Assembly: GCF_021272385.1 (NCBI RefSeq)
Contig: NZ_JAJSDZ010000009.1
Location: 806,001-870,000 of the forward strand
From: Vibrio salinus
GTDB taxonomy: Bacteria > Pseudomonadota > Gammaproteobacteria > Enterobacterales > Vibrionaceae
Direction: 5' to 3'
Length of the DNA: 64,000 nt
The notes beneath the pieces are model-generated. The model did no database searches. It was not told the DNA's origin and worked only from the letters and a program-made list of their open reading frames with translations. Below are positions 25,716 through 35,165 of this stretch, piece after piece (positions within the stretch are counted from its first letter, which is position 1; the number at the start of each line of letters is the position of its first letter). The position numbers and the translations under genes are program-made.

Positions 25716-27089
25716 ATGGAGCAAGGAAGAAAAAAATGGATGACGGCAGAAGATCTATCTGTTGCTGATAGATTTATAGAGCAGAATCCTGATATTAATA
25801 GTATTGATTTGATTTTGTTCGACATGAATGGAATGGAAAGAGGTAAGCGCATTCCAGTCTGTATGCTTCATAAAGTCATCAAAAATGGCGTTTGTATGCC
25901 AGCATCAGTATTTGCATTAGACATTACTGGTGAAACTGTGGAAGAAACCGGACTTGGTTTCGAACTGGGTGACGGCGATCGGCTTTGTCGTATTGTGCCG
26001 GGGACATTAAACGTAACTCCATGGAAAGAGGGGGTGGCTCAGGCGGTCATTACCATGCTTAACAGGGATGAGACACAGGGATTTTTTGCGGATCCACGTA
26101 ATGTGTTGCATCGTCAGATTGGGGAAATGACCGATCGCCATTTTTACCCATGTGTTGCAGTCGAATTTGAATTTTATCTTCAGGACAACAAGTTAGATAA
26201 AAATGGTTGTCCTCAGCCCCCCATCATGCCTGTCAGTGGTAAGCGGATGACGCAAACGCAAGTGTATTCTCTGGAAGAGCTTGATGAATTTCGTAGTTTT
26301 ATTGATGAAGTCATTAGTGTTTGTGAAATCCAGGATATTCCCGCTTCTAACATTATTGCTGAATATGCACCAGGTCAGTTTGAAGTGAATCTGAAACATA
26401 GCAAAGATGTTTTATTAGCCTGTGATCAGGCGATGTTGATGAAGCGGGTGATCCGGGCTATTGCTAAAAAACATGGTTTTGAAGCGAATTTTATGGCGAA
26501 ACCTTATACTGAACATGCCGGTAATGGTTGTCACATTCACATCAGTATGATGGATGCAATGGGGGTGAATGTTTTTTGTAATCAGCCAAAAGTTTTCGAA
26601 AATGCCATTGGTGGTATATTGAAATGTATGCCTGATACGATGGCGGTTTTGGCCCCGAATGCCAATTCTTTTCGCCGTTTCCAGCCGAATATGTTTGTAT
26701 CGTTGTGGCCAAACTGGGGATGGGACAATCGCACTGTTGCTGTTCGTATTCCCTCCGGTAATCTTGAAGATACCAGAATTGAGCACAGGTTACCTGGTGC
26801 AGACTGTAATCCATTTTTGGTTATTGGCACTATCATGGCAACGATGCTTGAAGGCATTGATAAGAAAATTGAACCTCCTGAAGCCATTGAAGGAAATGCG
26901 TATGATAAAGAAGGCGAAAACTTTTTGCCTCTTTCCTGGCCTCAGGCTTTAGAACGTTTTCACAGTAGTGAGGTCTTAAGTGAGCGTTTAACCCCCCGGT
27001 TCTGTCGGGTCTATCACGAGAGTAAGCATAGCGAACAAATCCATTTCTTTTCTAAAGTATCACCACTGGAGTATGAGTGGTACATGTAG
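25716..27089 (+). CDS. puuA: Gamma-glutamylputrescine synthetase PuuA
   Basis: PuuA forms gamma-glutamylputrescine from glutamate and putrescine with ATP, the first step of the Puu pathway. It follows E. coli PuuA closely: DLILFDMNGMERGKRIPV, PASVFALDITGETVEETGLG, PCVAVEFEFYLQD, GNGCHIHISMMDAMG, LAPNANSFRRFQPNM and GADCNPFLV. I take ATG 25716 as the start, since AAAAGGAT stands seven nt before it; the ATG at 25677 begins 13 codons earlier without support. It has 457 aa. puuB follows after 49 nt. Confidence 0.93.
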   Translation: MEQGRKKWMTAEDLSVADRFIEQNPDINSIDLILFDMNGMERGKRIPVCMLHKVIKNGVCMPASVFALDITGETVEETGLGFELGDGDRLCRIVPGTLNVTPWKEGVAQAVITMLNRDETQGFFADPRNVLHRQIGEMTDRHFYPCVAVEFEFYLQDNKLDKNGCPQPPIMPVSGKRMTQTQVYSLEELDEFRSFIDEVISVCEIQDIPASNIIAEYAPGQFEVNLKHSKDVLLACDQAMLMKRVIRAIAKKHGFEANFMAKPYTEHAGNGCHIHISMMDAMGVNVFCNQPKVFENAIGGILKCMPDTMAVLAPNANSFRRFQPNMFVSLWPNWGWDNRTVAVRIPSGNLEDTRIEHRLPGADCNPFLVIGTIMATMLEGIDKKIEPPEAIEGNAYDKEGENFLPLSWPQALERFHSSEVLSERLTPRFCRVYHESKHSEQIHFFSKVSPLEYEWYM

Positions 27090-27138
27090 CGGAGTGCTAA
27101 ATTAACGGTTAAATTTTGTAAGTTAAGGATAACAGGTA

Positions 27139-28416
27139 ATGAAACAACCACATGCAGATTCATATTATGCATTTAGTGCGAACCAGTCATTCGATTTTCC
27201 GGAATTAACAGGCGAACAGAAAGCAGATGTTTGTGTAGTCGGAGCGGGAATCACAGGGACTGTTGCTGCGATTGAACTTGCCAAAAAAGGCTATAGTGTC
27301 ATTGTTCTTGAAGCTGAAAAAGTTGGCTGGGGTGCTTCCGGGAGAAGTGGTGGTCAGGCAATCTTTGGCTGGGCCAGCGAGCAGGATACGTTAGAAAAAC
27401 TGGTCGGTGATGAGGAGGCGAAAACATTATGGGATATGTCGCTTGAAGGGTTAGCGACCACGAAATCCTATATTAAAGAGTATAACATCGATTGCGATTG
27501 GCGCGATGGCATGGCTCATCTGGGTGTAAAGCCACGACATGAAAAGGAGCTGAAAGCCTGGTATGAAAGTCTGACCGGTAAGTATGGTTATGATTCTCTT
27601 GAACTTTGGGATAAAAATGAAGTTCGTCAGCATATTGACAGCAGTCGCTATACCTTTGGCATGCTTGATCATAATAGTGGGCATTTACATCCACTGAATT
27701 ACACACTGGGTTTGGTTAAAGCAGCAAAAGAACTTGGTGTTACTTTCTATGAAGGAAGCGCTGTACGGAAGATCAATCATGGTGATAAGGTTCGGTTGGA
27801 TACTGAGAGAGGTCACGTTACAGCAGATAATGTTCTTTTAGCCTGTAATGCTTATATGAATGGACTGGAGTTCAAACTTGAAAGCCGGGTAATGCCGGTG
27901 GGTACGTACATTTGCGCCTCTGAGCCTCTTGGAAAAGATGTAGCTTTAGGATTAATGAAAGATCATATTGCCGCCTGTGATATTAATTTTGTATTGGATT
28001 ACTTCCGGTGTTCGGGTGATTACCGGATGCTATTTGGTGGTCGCTGTAGCTACTCCGGTATTGATCCCCGCAGTATTGAAGGCTCAATGCGTAAACGGAT
28101 GGTGGATGTTTTTCCACAGTTAAAAGAATCAAGAATTGATTTTGCCTGGGGAGGTTTCGTTGGTATTACAATGAACCGGGCGCCATATTTTGGCCGGCTT
28201 AAGAAAAATGTATTTTACGCACAAGGCTTTTCCGGCCATGGCATTGCCGCAACCAGTATGGGCGGTAAAGTGATGGCCGAGGCGGTGTCCGGTACTGCTG
28301 AGAGAATAGATGTTTTTGAACATATATCCCATATGCCGTTCCCCGGCGGAAGGGTCTTCAGAACTCCGGCTTTAGTACTAGCAATGACTTACTATCGGAT
28401 CAGAGATTTACTGTAA
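27139..28416 (+). CDS. puuB: Gamma-glutamylputrescine oxidoreductase PuuB
   Basis: PuuB is an FAD enzyme of the DAO family that oxidises gamma-glutamylputrescine to the aldehyde used by PuuC. The dinucleotide-binding motif is at about residues 33-38 (VVGAGITGTVAAIELA), with GWGASGRSGGQAIFGW after it, a typical PuuB segment. The C-terminal FAD contact reads AQGFSGHGIAATSMGGKVMAEA. The 425-aa length is as in E. coli (426). It is in one operon with puuA (49-nt gap), with AAGGATAACAGGT before the ATG. Confidence 0.95.
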   Translation: MKQPHADSYYAFSANQSFDFPELTGEQKADVCVVGAGITGTVAAIELAKKGYSVIVLEAEKVGWGASGRSGGQAIFGWASEQDTLEKLVGDEEAKTLWDMSLEGLATTKSYIKEYNIDCDWRDGMAHLGVKPRHEKELKAWYESLTGKYGYDSLELWDKNEVRQHIDSSRYTFGMLDHNSGHLHPLNYTLGLVKAAKELGVTFYEGSAVRKINHGDKVRLDTERGHVTADNVLLACNAYMNGLEFKLESRVMPVGTYICASEPLGKDVALGLMKDHIAACDINFVLDYFRCSGDYRMLFGGRCSYSGIDPRSIEGSMRKRMVDVFPQLKESRIDFAWGGFVGITMNRAPYFGRLKKNVFYAQGFSGHGIAATSMGGKVMAEAVSGTAERIDVFEHISHMPFPGGRVFRTPALVLAMTYYRIRDLL

Positions 28417-28559
28417 TCACTGTTGGTTGTCTATTCTATTCCTGCTTTTAAATAGAAAAATTTTCTAAAAAATAAGGATTTTAAAGTAAAAAAAACGAAA
28501 AACTTTCTTAACTGCAAGCGTATATTTGTTTAACCGGATACAGAAAAAAGGATAAACAG

Positions 28560-29855
28560 ATGAAAGAGCAGGTATGGGATAAGTTGATTAATATCACTAA
28601 AAAAGAAGTGGTACCCGCTTTAGGATGTACAGAGCCCGTTTCCGTTGCTCTGGCTGCTGCCATTGCAGCAGAGAAATTAACCGGTGATCTGAAGTCTGTT
28701 GTTGCTTATGTTTCTCCTAATCTGATGAAAAATGGTATGGGGGTTGGTGTACCGGGTACAGGTATGGTGGGATTACCGATTGCAGCCGCTGTGGGTTCGA
28801 TTGCCGGTGATGCTGAGGCAGAACTGGAAGTATTAAAAAATATTACTGACGATGATGTTGAGTCAGCAAAACAGTTTTTAGATAGTGGGAGTGTTTCCGT
28901 TCATGTTGCTGATATTTCACAGGCTTTATATGCAGAAGTCATGGTAAGCAATGGAATAGACACCGTTTCAGTAACGATTGCAGACAGCCATACACAGGTA
29001 GTTCAGATTAAAGAGAATGGTATTACCACTTATATACGGAAAACCGATAAGGTTTCATCTTGTGAAGAGGAAACTGATAATCTTTTTGAAGAACTGTCAG
29101 CCAGAGATATTTATGATTTTTCGGTGAATGTCTCTGTTGAAGATATCGAGTTTATAGAAAAAGCTAAAGAGCTGAATGATGCTCTTTCTCAGGAAGGATT
29201 ATCAGGTCATTACGGTTTGCAGATTGGTGCTACTTTTCTGCGTAATGTTGAAAGAGGACTGCTTTCCGGTGGGTTACTAACAGAAGTGCTTGCCCGGACT
29301 TCTTCAGCTTCCGATGCCAGAATGGATGGAGTAATGAAGCCGGCGATGAGTAATTCCGGTTCCGGTAATCAGGGCATAGCTGCAACCATGCCAGTTGTCG
29401 TCACAGCTGATTATCTGAATAGCTCTCGTGAGAAAACGTTACGGGCTCTGATTATGGCGAACTTAATGGCGATTTATATAAAAAGTTACCAGAATAAATT
29501 ATCAGCTCTTTGCGGTGCAACCACGGCTTCGATGGGGGCTGCCGCTGGTATTACCTACCTGATGGGCGGGAGCTATAAGCAGATTAGTTATGCAGTGAGC
29601 AGTATGATAGGTGATATTGCCGGTATTATCTGTGATGGCGCAAAGACCAGCTGTGCTATGAAAGTATCTTCATCAGCAGGAGCGGCAGTCAAAGCCTCTT
29701 TGATGGCTCTTGATGATATTCATGTGTCAGGTAATGAAGGTATTGTTGCCGATGATGTGGACACATCTATCCGAAATTTATCCATTTTGGCTAATGGCTC
29801 AATGATTCAGACGGATGTTCAGATTTTGGATATTATGGTTCGGAAAAGTGCTTGA
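28560..29855 (+). CDS. cyuA: L-cysteine desulfidase family protein (UPF0597, CyuA/YhaM-like)
   Basis: This family breaks down L-cysteine to pyruvate, ammonia and sulfide with an oxygen-sensitive iron-sulfur cluster. The 431-aa protein begins with VVPALGCTEPVSVALA (first Cys) and carries further Cys in SALCGATTASMGAAAG and GIICDGAKTSCAMK, likely cluster ligands. It has a good ribosome-binding site (AAAAAGGATAAACAG). It lies 143 nt after puuB on the same strand without a terminator between, so it may be read with puuAB, but no metabolic link to putrescine is obvious. Confidence 0.85.
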   Translation: MKEQVWDKLINITKKEVVPALGCTEPVSVALAAAIAAEKLTGDLKSVVAYVSPNLMKNGMGVGVPGTGMVGLPIAAAVGSIAGDAEAELEVLKNITDDDVESAKQFLDSGSVSVHVADISQALYAEVMVSNGIDTVSVTIADSHTQVVQIKENGITTYIRKTDKVSSCEEETDNLFEELSARDIYDFSVNVSVEDIEFIEKAKELNDALSQEGLSGHYGLQIGATFLRNVERGLLSGGLLTEVLARTSSASDARMDGVMKPAMSNSGSGNQGIAATMPVVVTADYLNSSREKTLRALIMANLMAIYIKSYQNKLSALCGATTASMGAAAGITYLMGGSYKQISYAVSSMIGDIAGIICDGAKTSCAMKVSSSAGAAVKASLMALDDIHVSGNEGIVADDVDTSIRNLSILANGSMIQTDVQILDIMVRKSA

Positions 29856-29921
29856 CAGTATATAAAACACATTGCATTAATCTGAATTTACGGTTCAACC
29901 AATGAAAGAGAGTGCTCTGTT

Positions 29922-30965
29922 TTATCCGGCTTTTACGGTCAACCATGAGCAATTTGAGAATTCAGAATTTCTGGTTTCTACTTCAGTATTAAATGAGCTG
30001 GTGCAGTTCCGTCCTTTCATTTTGGAATGATACATGGCTTTATCTGCCCGTGAGATAATGCTTCGGACATGGAAGTCATCTGCTAATACTTCTGTCACGC
30101 CGAGACTGGCCGTTACATTGACATTGTATTTTCTAAGTTCGCAGACACTTTCTTCTAATTGGATACGGAGTTTTTCTGCTACGAAAAAGGCATTATCTAT
30201 ATGTGTATCTCTGAGAATAATAGCGAACTCTTCTCCGCCAAATCTCCCGATAGTATCGCATGAACGCAATTCTTGCAGGCAAACGTTAACTACATGTTTA
30301 ATAACTTCATCCCCAGCCGCATGCCCCAGAGTGTCATTGACTCGCTTAAATTTATCAATGTCGAACATGATTAATGAAAACACACGTCCAAACTGATGGT
30401 ATTCGTCAATGGCGGATTTCAGTGTATTGGTTAATGAACGACGGTTAAAGATAGAGGTTAATTCATCTATTTCTGATAAAGACTTGAGTTGTTGTTCAAG
30501 AACATGTTGTTGGGTTATGTTTTTAGCAATCCATAACACGGTTTTTTCCCCGTCATGTATCAGAGGAAGGGGTTTGATAGTACCTTCAAACCAGATTTCC
30601 TGAGGTTTGGGCACATCTGCAGGTAAATCGATCATATCCTGCTCATCAAATTTGTACTTTACTTTTTGCGTTTGGTTTGTAGACAATGATGTACGGATGT
30701 AAAACAGAAACATATCTGACATTTCTTTCGGGGTAACATCATGCAACTTTTTTCCTATGAAGGGTTTACAGTCGAAACCAGTCGCATTGTCTTCACCACC
30801 GAAGACATCAACATATATCCCTGATTCTGAGAAAATAAAAATGTGATCTGGCAGCGTGTCTAATATTTTAAAATAACGACTTAGCAGTTCTTCATTTTCA
30901 GATGTTTGTCTATTTTCCAGGTGATCAGATTTGTTCAATATGAAATATCCTTTTCTAATACCCAC
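29922..30965 (-). CDS. PAS-GGDEF diguanylate cyclase
   Basis: The 347-aa soluble protein has a PAS-type sensor region (about 25-150, LDTLPDHIFIFSESGIYVDVFGG) and a GGDEF domain (about 165-325) that makes cyclic di-GMP. The active site is GGEEF (IGRFGGEEFAII), intact. The inhibitory site RSCD stands five residues before it, so feedback control by c-di-GMP is possible. No membrane segment or EAL domain is present. It is convergent with cyuA, and its gene start is about 200 bp from the ald stop on the same strand. What its PAS domain senses is unknown. Confidence 0.92.
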   Translation of the reverse strand: MGIRKGYFILNKSDHLENRQTSENEELLSRYFKILDTLPDHIFIFSESGIYVDVFGGEDNATGFDCKPFIGKKLHDVTPKEMSDMFLFYIRTSLSTNQTQKVKYKFDEQDMIDLPADVPKPQEIWFEGTIKPLPLIHDGEKTVLWIAKNITQQHVLEQQLKSLSEIDELTSIFNRRSLTNTLKSAIDEYHQFGRVFSLIMFDIDKFKRVNDTLGHAAGDEVIKHVVNVCLQELRSCDTIGRFGGEEFAIILRDTHIDNAFFVAEKLRIQLEESVCELRKYNVNVTASLGVTEVLADDFHVRSIISRADKAMYHSKMKGRNCTSSFNTEVETRNSEFSNCSWLTVKAG

Positions 30966-31100
30966 AAAAAGCCATCATACCATTGCTCTTATAAATTGAA
31001 CATCGTCCATTTTTATTTACCGCATATTATGAGCTTATCCGTATGTTAGAAAGGTATAGGCAGATAAGCGATTATATCACCTATCATTGGTTCTTTGATG

Positions 31101-31150
31101 ACAAATAATGAGTAGTATAAGAACCTCATTGTCAACTACTCATTATTTGT
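31101..31150. repeat. Perfect inverted repeat, 15-16 bp arms, between ald and the diguanylate cyclase
   Basis: ACAAATAATGAGTAG at 31101-31115 is the exact reverse complement of 31136-31150, and the next base pair also matches (31116 with 31135). The loop is about 18-20 nt. No run of T follows in either direction, so it is not a standard intrinsic terminator. Confidence 0.9.
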
Positions 31151-31163
31151 GTGTGGAATGTGG

Positions 31164-32282
31164 TTATGATAATAATGCTGTTTGAGGTTCTACGAAATTC
31201 AGTCCGTGACTTTTCGCAACGGATGCATTAGTTATCTGGCCGTGAAACACATTTAGTCCATTCAAAAGGTGCTTGTCGTTTAAAAGGGCTTCTTTATAGC
31301 CTTTGTCAGCCAGTGCAACAATATAGGGTAAGGTTGCATTATTCAGAGCAAAGGTTGAGGTTCTCGCTACGCCTCCGGGCATGTTAGCTACGCAGTAGTG
31401 AACGACCTCATCGACGATATATGTCGGTTCCTGATGTGTGGTCGCGACAGAAGTTTCAGAGCAGCCTCCCTGATCAATAGCAACATCGACGATAACTGAA
31501 CCTGGTTTCATTTTTTTAACCAGTTCTTTTGTAATGAGCTTCGGTGCTGATGCACCCGGAAGAAGAACTGAACCAATCACCACTTCAGAGGATGTGACGT
31601 GCTTTTCAATCGAGTCAGCAGTGGAATAAACCGTTTTCACTTTTCCTTGATAAATCGTGTCTACTTCCCGTAATGCATCGATATTTTTATCCAGAATAAC
31701 GACCTCAGCTCCTAGACCTGCAGCCATTTGCGCCGCATTTCTTCCCACAACACCAGCGCCTAAAATAGTTACTTTTGCAGATTCTACACCTGGGACACCG
31801 CCTAGTAACATTCCGCATCCGGAATTTGATTTTTCTAGTGATGTCATTGCAGCCTGAATTGACATTCTTCCGGCAACTTCTGACATAGGAGCCAGTAATG
31901 GCAGCGTTTTTTTATCGCTGGTGACGGTTTCATAAGCAATACATACCGCTTTGCTTTTCATTAAATCCTGAGTCTGAGGTGCATCAGGTGCGAGGTGAAG
32001 ATAGGTAAACAGAATCTGGTCTTCACGAAGCATCGCACGTTCAGATGCCTGAGGCTCTTTAACTTTTACAATCATGTCGCATTCGGAAAATACGACTTCA
32101 GCATTTGGAGCAATGTTTGCACCGGCATCAATAAAATGTTGGTCAGAAAACCCGATGCCGTTACCGGCATTGGTTTCTACCATTACTTTATGACCACGTT
32201 CAACCAGCTCTTTGACACTGGCGGGAGTCATTCCGACTCGGTATTCGTGGTTCTTAATTTCTTTAGGTACACCAATTAACAT
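31164..32282 (-). CDS. ald: Alanine dehydrogenase Ald
   Basis: Ald interconverts L-alanine and pyruvate plus ammonia with NAD. The 372-aa protein begins MLIGVPKEIKNHEYRVGMTPASVKEL, as in all members. The pyruvate-binding and catalytic context FTYLHLAPD (conserved His) is present, and the Rossmann motif is VTILGAGVVGRNAAQMAAGLGAEVVILD. The ribosome-binding site is GGAGAAAATAT before ATG. It is monocistronic, with a long AT-rich upstream region where Lrp control, known for this gene elsewhere, would be expected, though no site can be named. Confidence 0.97.
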   Translation of the reverse strand: MLIGVPKEIKNHEYRVGMTPASVKELVERGHKVMVETNAGNGIGFSDQHFIDAGANIAPNAEVVFSECDMIVKVKEPQASERAMLREDQILFTYLHLAPDAPQTQDLMKSKAVCIAYETVTSDKKTLPLLAPMSEVAGRMSIQAAMTSLEKSNSGCGMLLGGVPGVESAKVTILGAGVVGRNAAQMAAGLGAEVVILDKNIDALREVDTIYQGKVKTVYSTADSIEKHVTSSEVVIGSVLLPGASAPKLITKELVKKMKPGSVIVDVAIDQGGCSETSVATTHQEPTYIVDEVVHYCVANMPGGVARTSTFALNNATLPYIVALADKGYKEALLNDKHLLNGLNVFHGQITNASVAKSHGLNFVEPQTALLS

Positions 32283-32693
32283 ATATTTTCTCCAGAATCT
32301 GAATTATGTAACGTGATTGTGAGCAATCCATTTATAGGTTATTTATTCTGATTTAGCAACGATTACATAAATTATTTGCCTGCCATAGTGAGATTGTGAT
32401 AGTTAATTACTCTGAATTATTTTTTAAATTAGGTTTATTATTCCTTGTATTATTTGTGATTTGGCAAGAATTACTGAATTTTAGCAATAAATGTTGAAAT
32501 ATTTTATTACAACTTTATCAGTTAATTAACAATATTGACTTAGTGTAATGACAGGTTAGATCGTATTTCACTAAAAAAAGTGGGTACTGCGCTAAAAATA
32601 TTTTGTTTGACTATATTGATTGAGATGAATTTGGGGGAAGGATTCACGAATTAAGAAATAAAAAAACCGCCGTAAGTACGGCGGTAATAAAAG
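32283..32693. other. AT-rich intergenic region upstream of ald
   Basis: About 410 bp without a convincing open frame. It should contain the ald promoter and, at its far end, the tRNA-Ser terminator. I see many A/T runs and TTTAGCAA-like repeats (32352 and 32482 area) but no site I can name. Confidence 0.5.
32660..32685 (-). terminator. Intrinsic terminator of tRNA-Ser
   Basis: On the minus strand ACCGCCGT/ACGGCGGT forms an 8-bp GC-rich stem with a 4-nt loop followed by at least six T. It lies 8 nt after the mature 3' end of the tRNA. Confidence 0.92.
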
Positions 32694-32784
32694 TGGCGGA
32701 GAGATAGGGATTTGAACCCTAGATACGCTACAAACGTATGCCGGTTTTCAAGACCGGTGCTTTCAACCACTCAGCCATCTCTCC
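32694..32784 (-). tRNA. tRNA-Ser (anticodon UGA)
   Basis: Read on the minus strand this is a class II tRNA: acceptor GGAGAGA pairs with TCTCTCC, D-arm has GCTGAGTGGTTGAAAGC, anticodon loop CTTGAAA gives UGA between ACCGG-type arms, a long variable arm is CATACGTTTGTAGCGTATC, and the T-loop is GGTTCAAATCC. CCA is encoded. It decodes UCA and UCG-type codons. Confidence 0.97.
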
Positions 32785-32906
32785 GTAGTGGGAAGAATAC
32801 TATCGATATCTTATTAATATGTAAAGTGTTTGACGTGTTAATTGCTCTATTTATAGGCGATTGATTAAGGTTTTTTGATGAAGTGCTGTTTTTTAGTGTT
32901 TCAATA

Positions 32907-32940
32907 CAAAAAAAGGAAGATTCTCTTTCGAAAATCTTCC
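32907..32940 (-). terminator. Intrinsic terminator of tRNA-Pro
   Basis: On the minus strand GGAAGATT/AATCTTCC (32940-32933 with 32922-32915) closes a loop of ten bases and is followed by seven T. It lies about ten bases after the tRNA 3' end. Confidence 0.88.
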
Positions 32941-32949
32941 TCAGGTGTA

Positions 32950-33026
32950 TGGTCGGACTGAGAGGATTTGAACCTCCGACCCCCGACACCCCATGACGGT
33001 GCGCTACCAAGCTGCGCTACAGTCCG
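32950..33026 (-). tRNA. tRNA-Pro (anticodon GGG)
   Basis: The 77-nt tRNA on the minus strand has acceptor CGGACTG pairing with CAGTCCG, D-arm GCGCAGCTTGGTAGCGC, anticodon loop ATGGGGT (GGG), T-arm GGAGGTTCAAATCC and encoded CCA. It is nearly the same as E. coli proL in its middle. It has its own terminator and is about 165 bp from the tRNA-Ser gene on the same strand. Confidence 0.96.
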
Positions 33027-33090
33027 ATGAACCTCAATCTAATTGCTTTCATTCCATTAGTCAAGTCTGAATCAGTGCTAATGTAATGAT

Positions 33091-34905
33091 TTAATTGCTT
33101 TTTGTATAAAAACGCTGCAATTCGGTCAAACCTTGCATCAAAATGGGTAGTGTCGGTGTTTTATCTGGTTGTCTTTTATAGTTTTTATCAAATACTTTAA
33201 AGTTACCAAATTTATCGATGACCGTTGTGTTATTTTTCGTAATCAATGCAAGTTCACGAGCGTCTCCGGCTAAAATCCACCGACGTGGTTTTTCACTAAA
33301 TAAATTTCGGCCACTACTGTAATCTGACGGATTGGAAGATACCCCTAACAGATCTTGCAATAATGTTACTGACACGTCTAAGTGGCTTGTCTTGTGAGTG
33401 AATGCACTTGCTACCCGTCCTGGCCAGTGAATAATGAGAGGGACTTTTAGCTGATAGTTGCTGTAGTTCGTGTTAGAACCCCATGAGTTTGTTTTTGTTT
33501 CGTTGAATTCCGTACCATGATTCGAAGTAATAATGACAACTGTTGAATCTAATAGTTTATTTTCATTAAGTCTTTTGAATAACAGGCTCAATTCTGAATC
33601 AGCAGTCTGGACTGACAGTTCATAGTTTTCTTTTAGATGCTGATCCGGAGTTTCTTTACCTGGGTTGGTTTGGTGTATGGCATCGAAGTCCTGTACAGTC
33701 ACTAATTCTAAATAACTAAACCACGGAGAATTCGCTTGTTGTTGGGTCCATGATGACCATTGTTCAATTACCTGCTCATCTTTTGATTCGTCGGGTTGAT
33801 TAAACGGTATTTTTTCTAAAGGTAATCCTCTGAACACAGTTTTTGCGTAGAGCGAATCATCAAAGTTATCACCACTGAATAAACCAAAGTGGTAATCCTG
33901 TTTTTGCAGCGTGCTCATGAGTACCGGTAAAGTCCCCTGAACGGCGATACTACCGGAGTAACTGCTTGGTAGACCATAAAACAGGCCAAAAATGCCAAAC
34001 ATATCGTTACTGGAACTGTAATGATTGATGAAATTTAAATTCATGCTGGCAAAAGCGGAAGCATGAGGCATGTCTTTAGGGTTCAGGCTGTCACTTCTCA
34101 GGTTATTGACGCTGACTATAAGAATATTCAGATCGTTCGGACGCCTGTCAAACGAAAGTGGTTCAAGAGGGTAAGAAACCAGATCCACATTTTCTTTTTT
34201 CTTTTGTTCGAGTTTCCGGCGATATTCTTCTCTGTCTAACAGGCCATGTTTTTCCATGAAAGACTTCGCTGTCATCGGATAGGACAGCGGAAAATTAGAT
34301 CGTTGACTGGTCACCGGTGTATAGAGAGAGGCATCTGACCATACATAAATTAAATGACTGCAAATAAATGCGACAAAGAAAATGGCAGCTAACGGACGAC
34401 CGATATGTTTGTGGGAAAGTCGTCTTTGCTTTCTCCATACCCACTCAGCCAGCCCCAGTTCAATGGCGAATATCAGCGGAAGCAAAATGAATAAGTGTTG
34501 TAAATCGGCTGAAATAGCGCTGTTTTCATCACTGAAAATTAATTCCCAGACCACCGGGGTTAAGTGGAAATTAAAGGACTGATATGTTTGCGTATCGATA
34601 AGTAGAACCGTTAGCCCAAAAGTTGAGAAACAGACGGAAACAAACCGGAAAATCCGGCTTGAGGGTAATAGAAACGTCAGTGGGAACAGGATTAACAGAT
34701 AAAGAGCAAATACAAGAAAGCCAAAGTGGCCGACCCAGGATACAGCCAGATACAGTTGCCCCAAAAAGGTGTCAGGCCACGGCGATTGGCTGATGTAACG
34801 CGTGCCAATCAGCATTGCTGCAATAATATTGAAAAAAGCAAACCAATGACCCCAGCCAACGAGTCTAGATACACGTTCTCCGTAGGTATTTCCGCTATCT
34901 ACCAT
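33091..34905 (-). CDS. yejM: Inner-membrane sulfatase-like protein YejM/PbgA (LPS homeostasis)
   Basis: YejM relatives sense lipopolysaccharide at the inner membrane and control LpxC turnover in E. coli. The 604-aa protein has about five N-terminal membrane segments (DUF3413), a basic linker near residue 230 (EEYRRKLEQKKK), and a periplasmic sulfatase-like domain with NILIVSVNNLRSDSL and VVIITSNHGTEFNET. The Ser/Cys nucleophile context of true sulfatases is not clear, as in E. coli. It starts at ATG 34905, and yejL lies 35 nt upstream on the same strand, the E. coli neighbour as well. Confidence 0.93.
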   Translation of the reverse strand: MVDSGNTYGERVSRLVGWGHWFAFFNIIAAMLIGTRYISQSPWPDTFLGQLYLAVSWVGHFGFLVFALYLLILFPLTFLLPSSRIFRFVSVCFSTFGLTVLLIDTQTYQSFNFHLTPVVWELIFSDENSAISADLQHLFILLPLIFAIELGLAEWVWRKQRRLSHKHIGRPLAAIFFVAFICSHLIYVWSDASLYTPVTSQRSNFPLSYPMTAKSFMEKHGLLDREEYRRKLEQKKKENVDLVSYPLEPLSFDRRPNDLNILIVSVNNLRSDSLNPKDMPHASAFASMNLNFINHYSSSNDMFGIFGLFYGLPSSYSGSIAVQGTLPVLMSTLQKQDYHFGLFSGDNFDDSLYAKTVFRGLPLEKIPFNQPDESKDEQVIEQWSSWTQQQANSPWFSYLELVTVQDFDAIHQTNPGKETPDQHLKENYELSVQTADSELSLLFKRLNENKLLDSTVVIITSNHGTEFNETKTNSWGSNTNYSNYQLKVPLIIHWPGRVASAFTHKTSHLDVSVTLLQDLLGVSSNPSDYSSGRNLFSEKPRRWILAGDARELALITKNNTTVIDKFGNFKVFDKNYKRQPDKTPTLPILMQGLTELQRFYTKSN

Positions 34906-34940
34906 TTTGTATTCTTATCCGTTTTAATTTTATTTAAAAA

Positions 34941-35165
34941 TTAGTGAACTGAACCTTCAATCGATGACATTAATGCTTGAGCGAATTTTTCCGCGATAAC
35001 CGTTCTTTGTTCTTTAGATATTTTTTGGTTAATGACATTTGTTGCAATATTGCCGGCAATCATCAAAACAAGGTCTGACGAAGCATTATGCTTATCAAAC
35101 ACGGCGGCAACTTCCGCAAGTATCGTTTCGATTTTTTGGTCACTGTATTTAGATTGTATAGGCAT
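34941..35165 (-). CDS. yejL: UPF0352 family protein YejL
   Basis: The 74-aa all-helical protein ([19 protein letters not shown] and [19 protein letters not shown]) belongs to UPF0352, a small dimeric family of unknown function. It precedes yejM, as in E. coli, and is divergent from yejK, with 82 bp between their starts. The frame covers the full expected length. Confidence 0.93.
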   Translation of the reverse strand: MPIQSKYSDQKIETILAEVAAVFDKHNASSDLVLMIAGNIATNVINQKISKEQRTVIAEKFAQALMSSIEGSVH

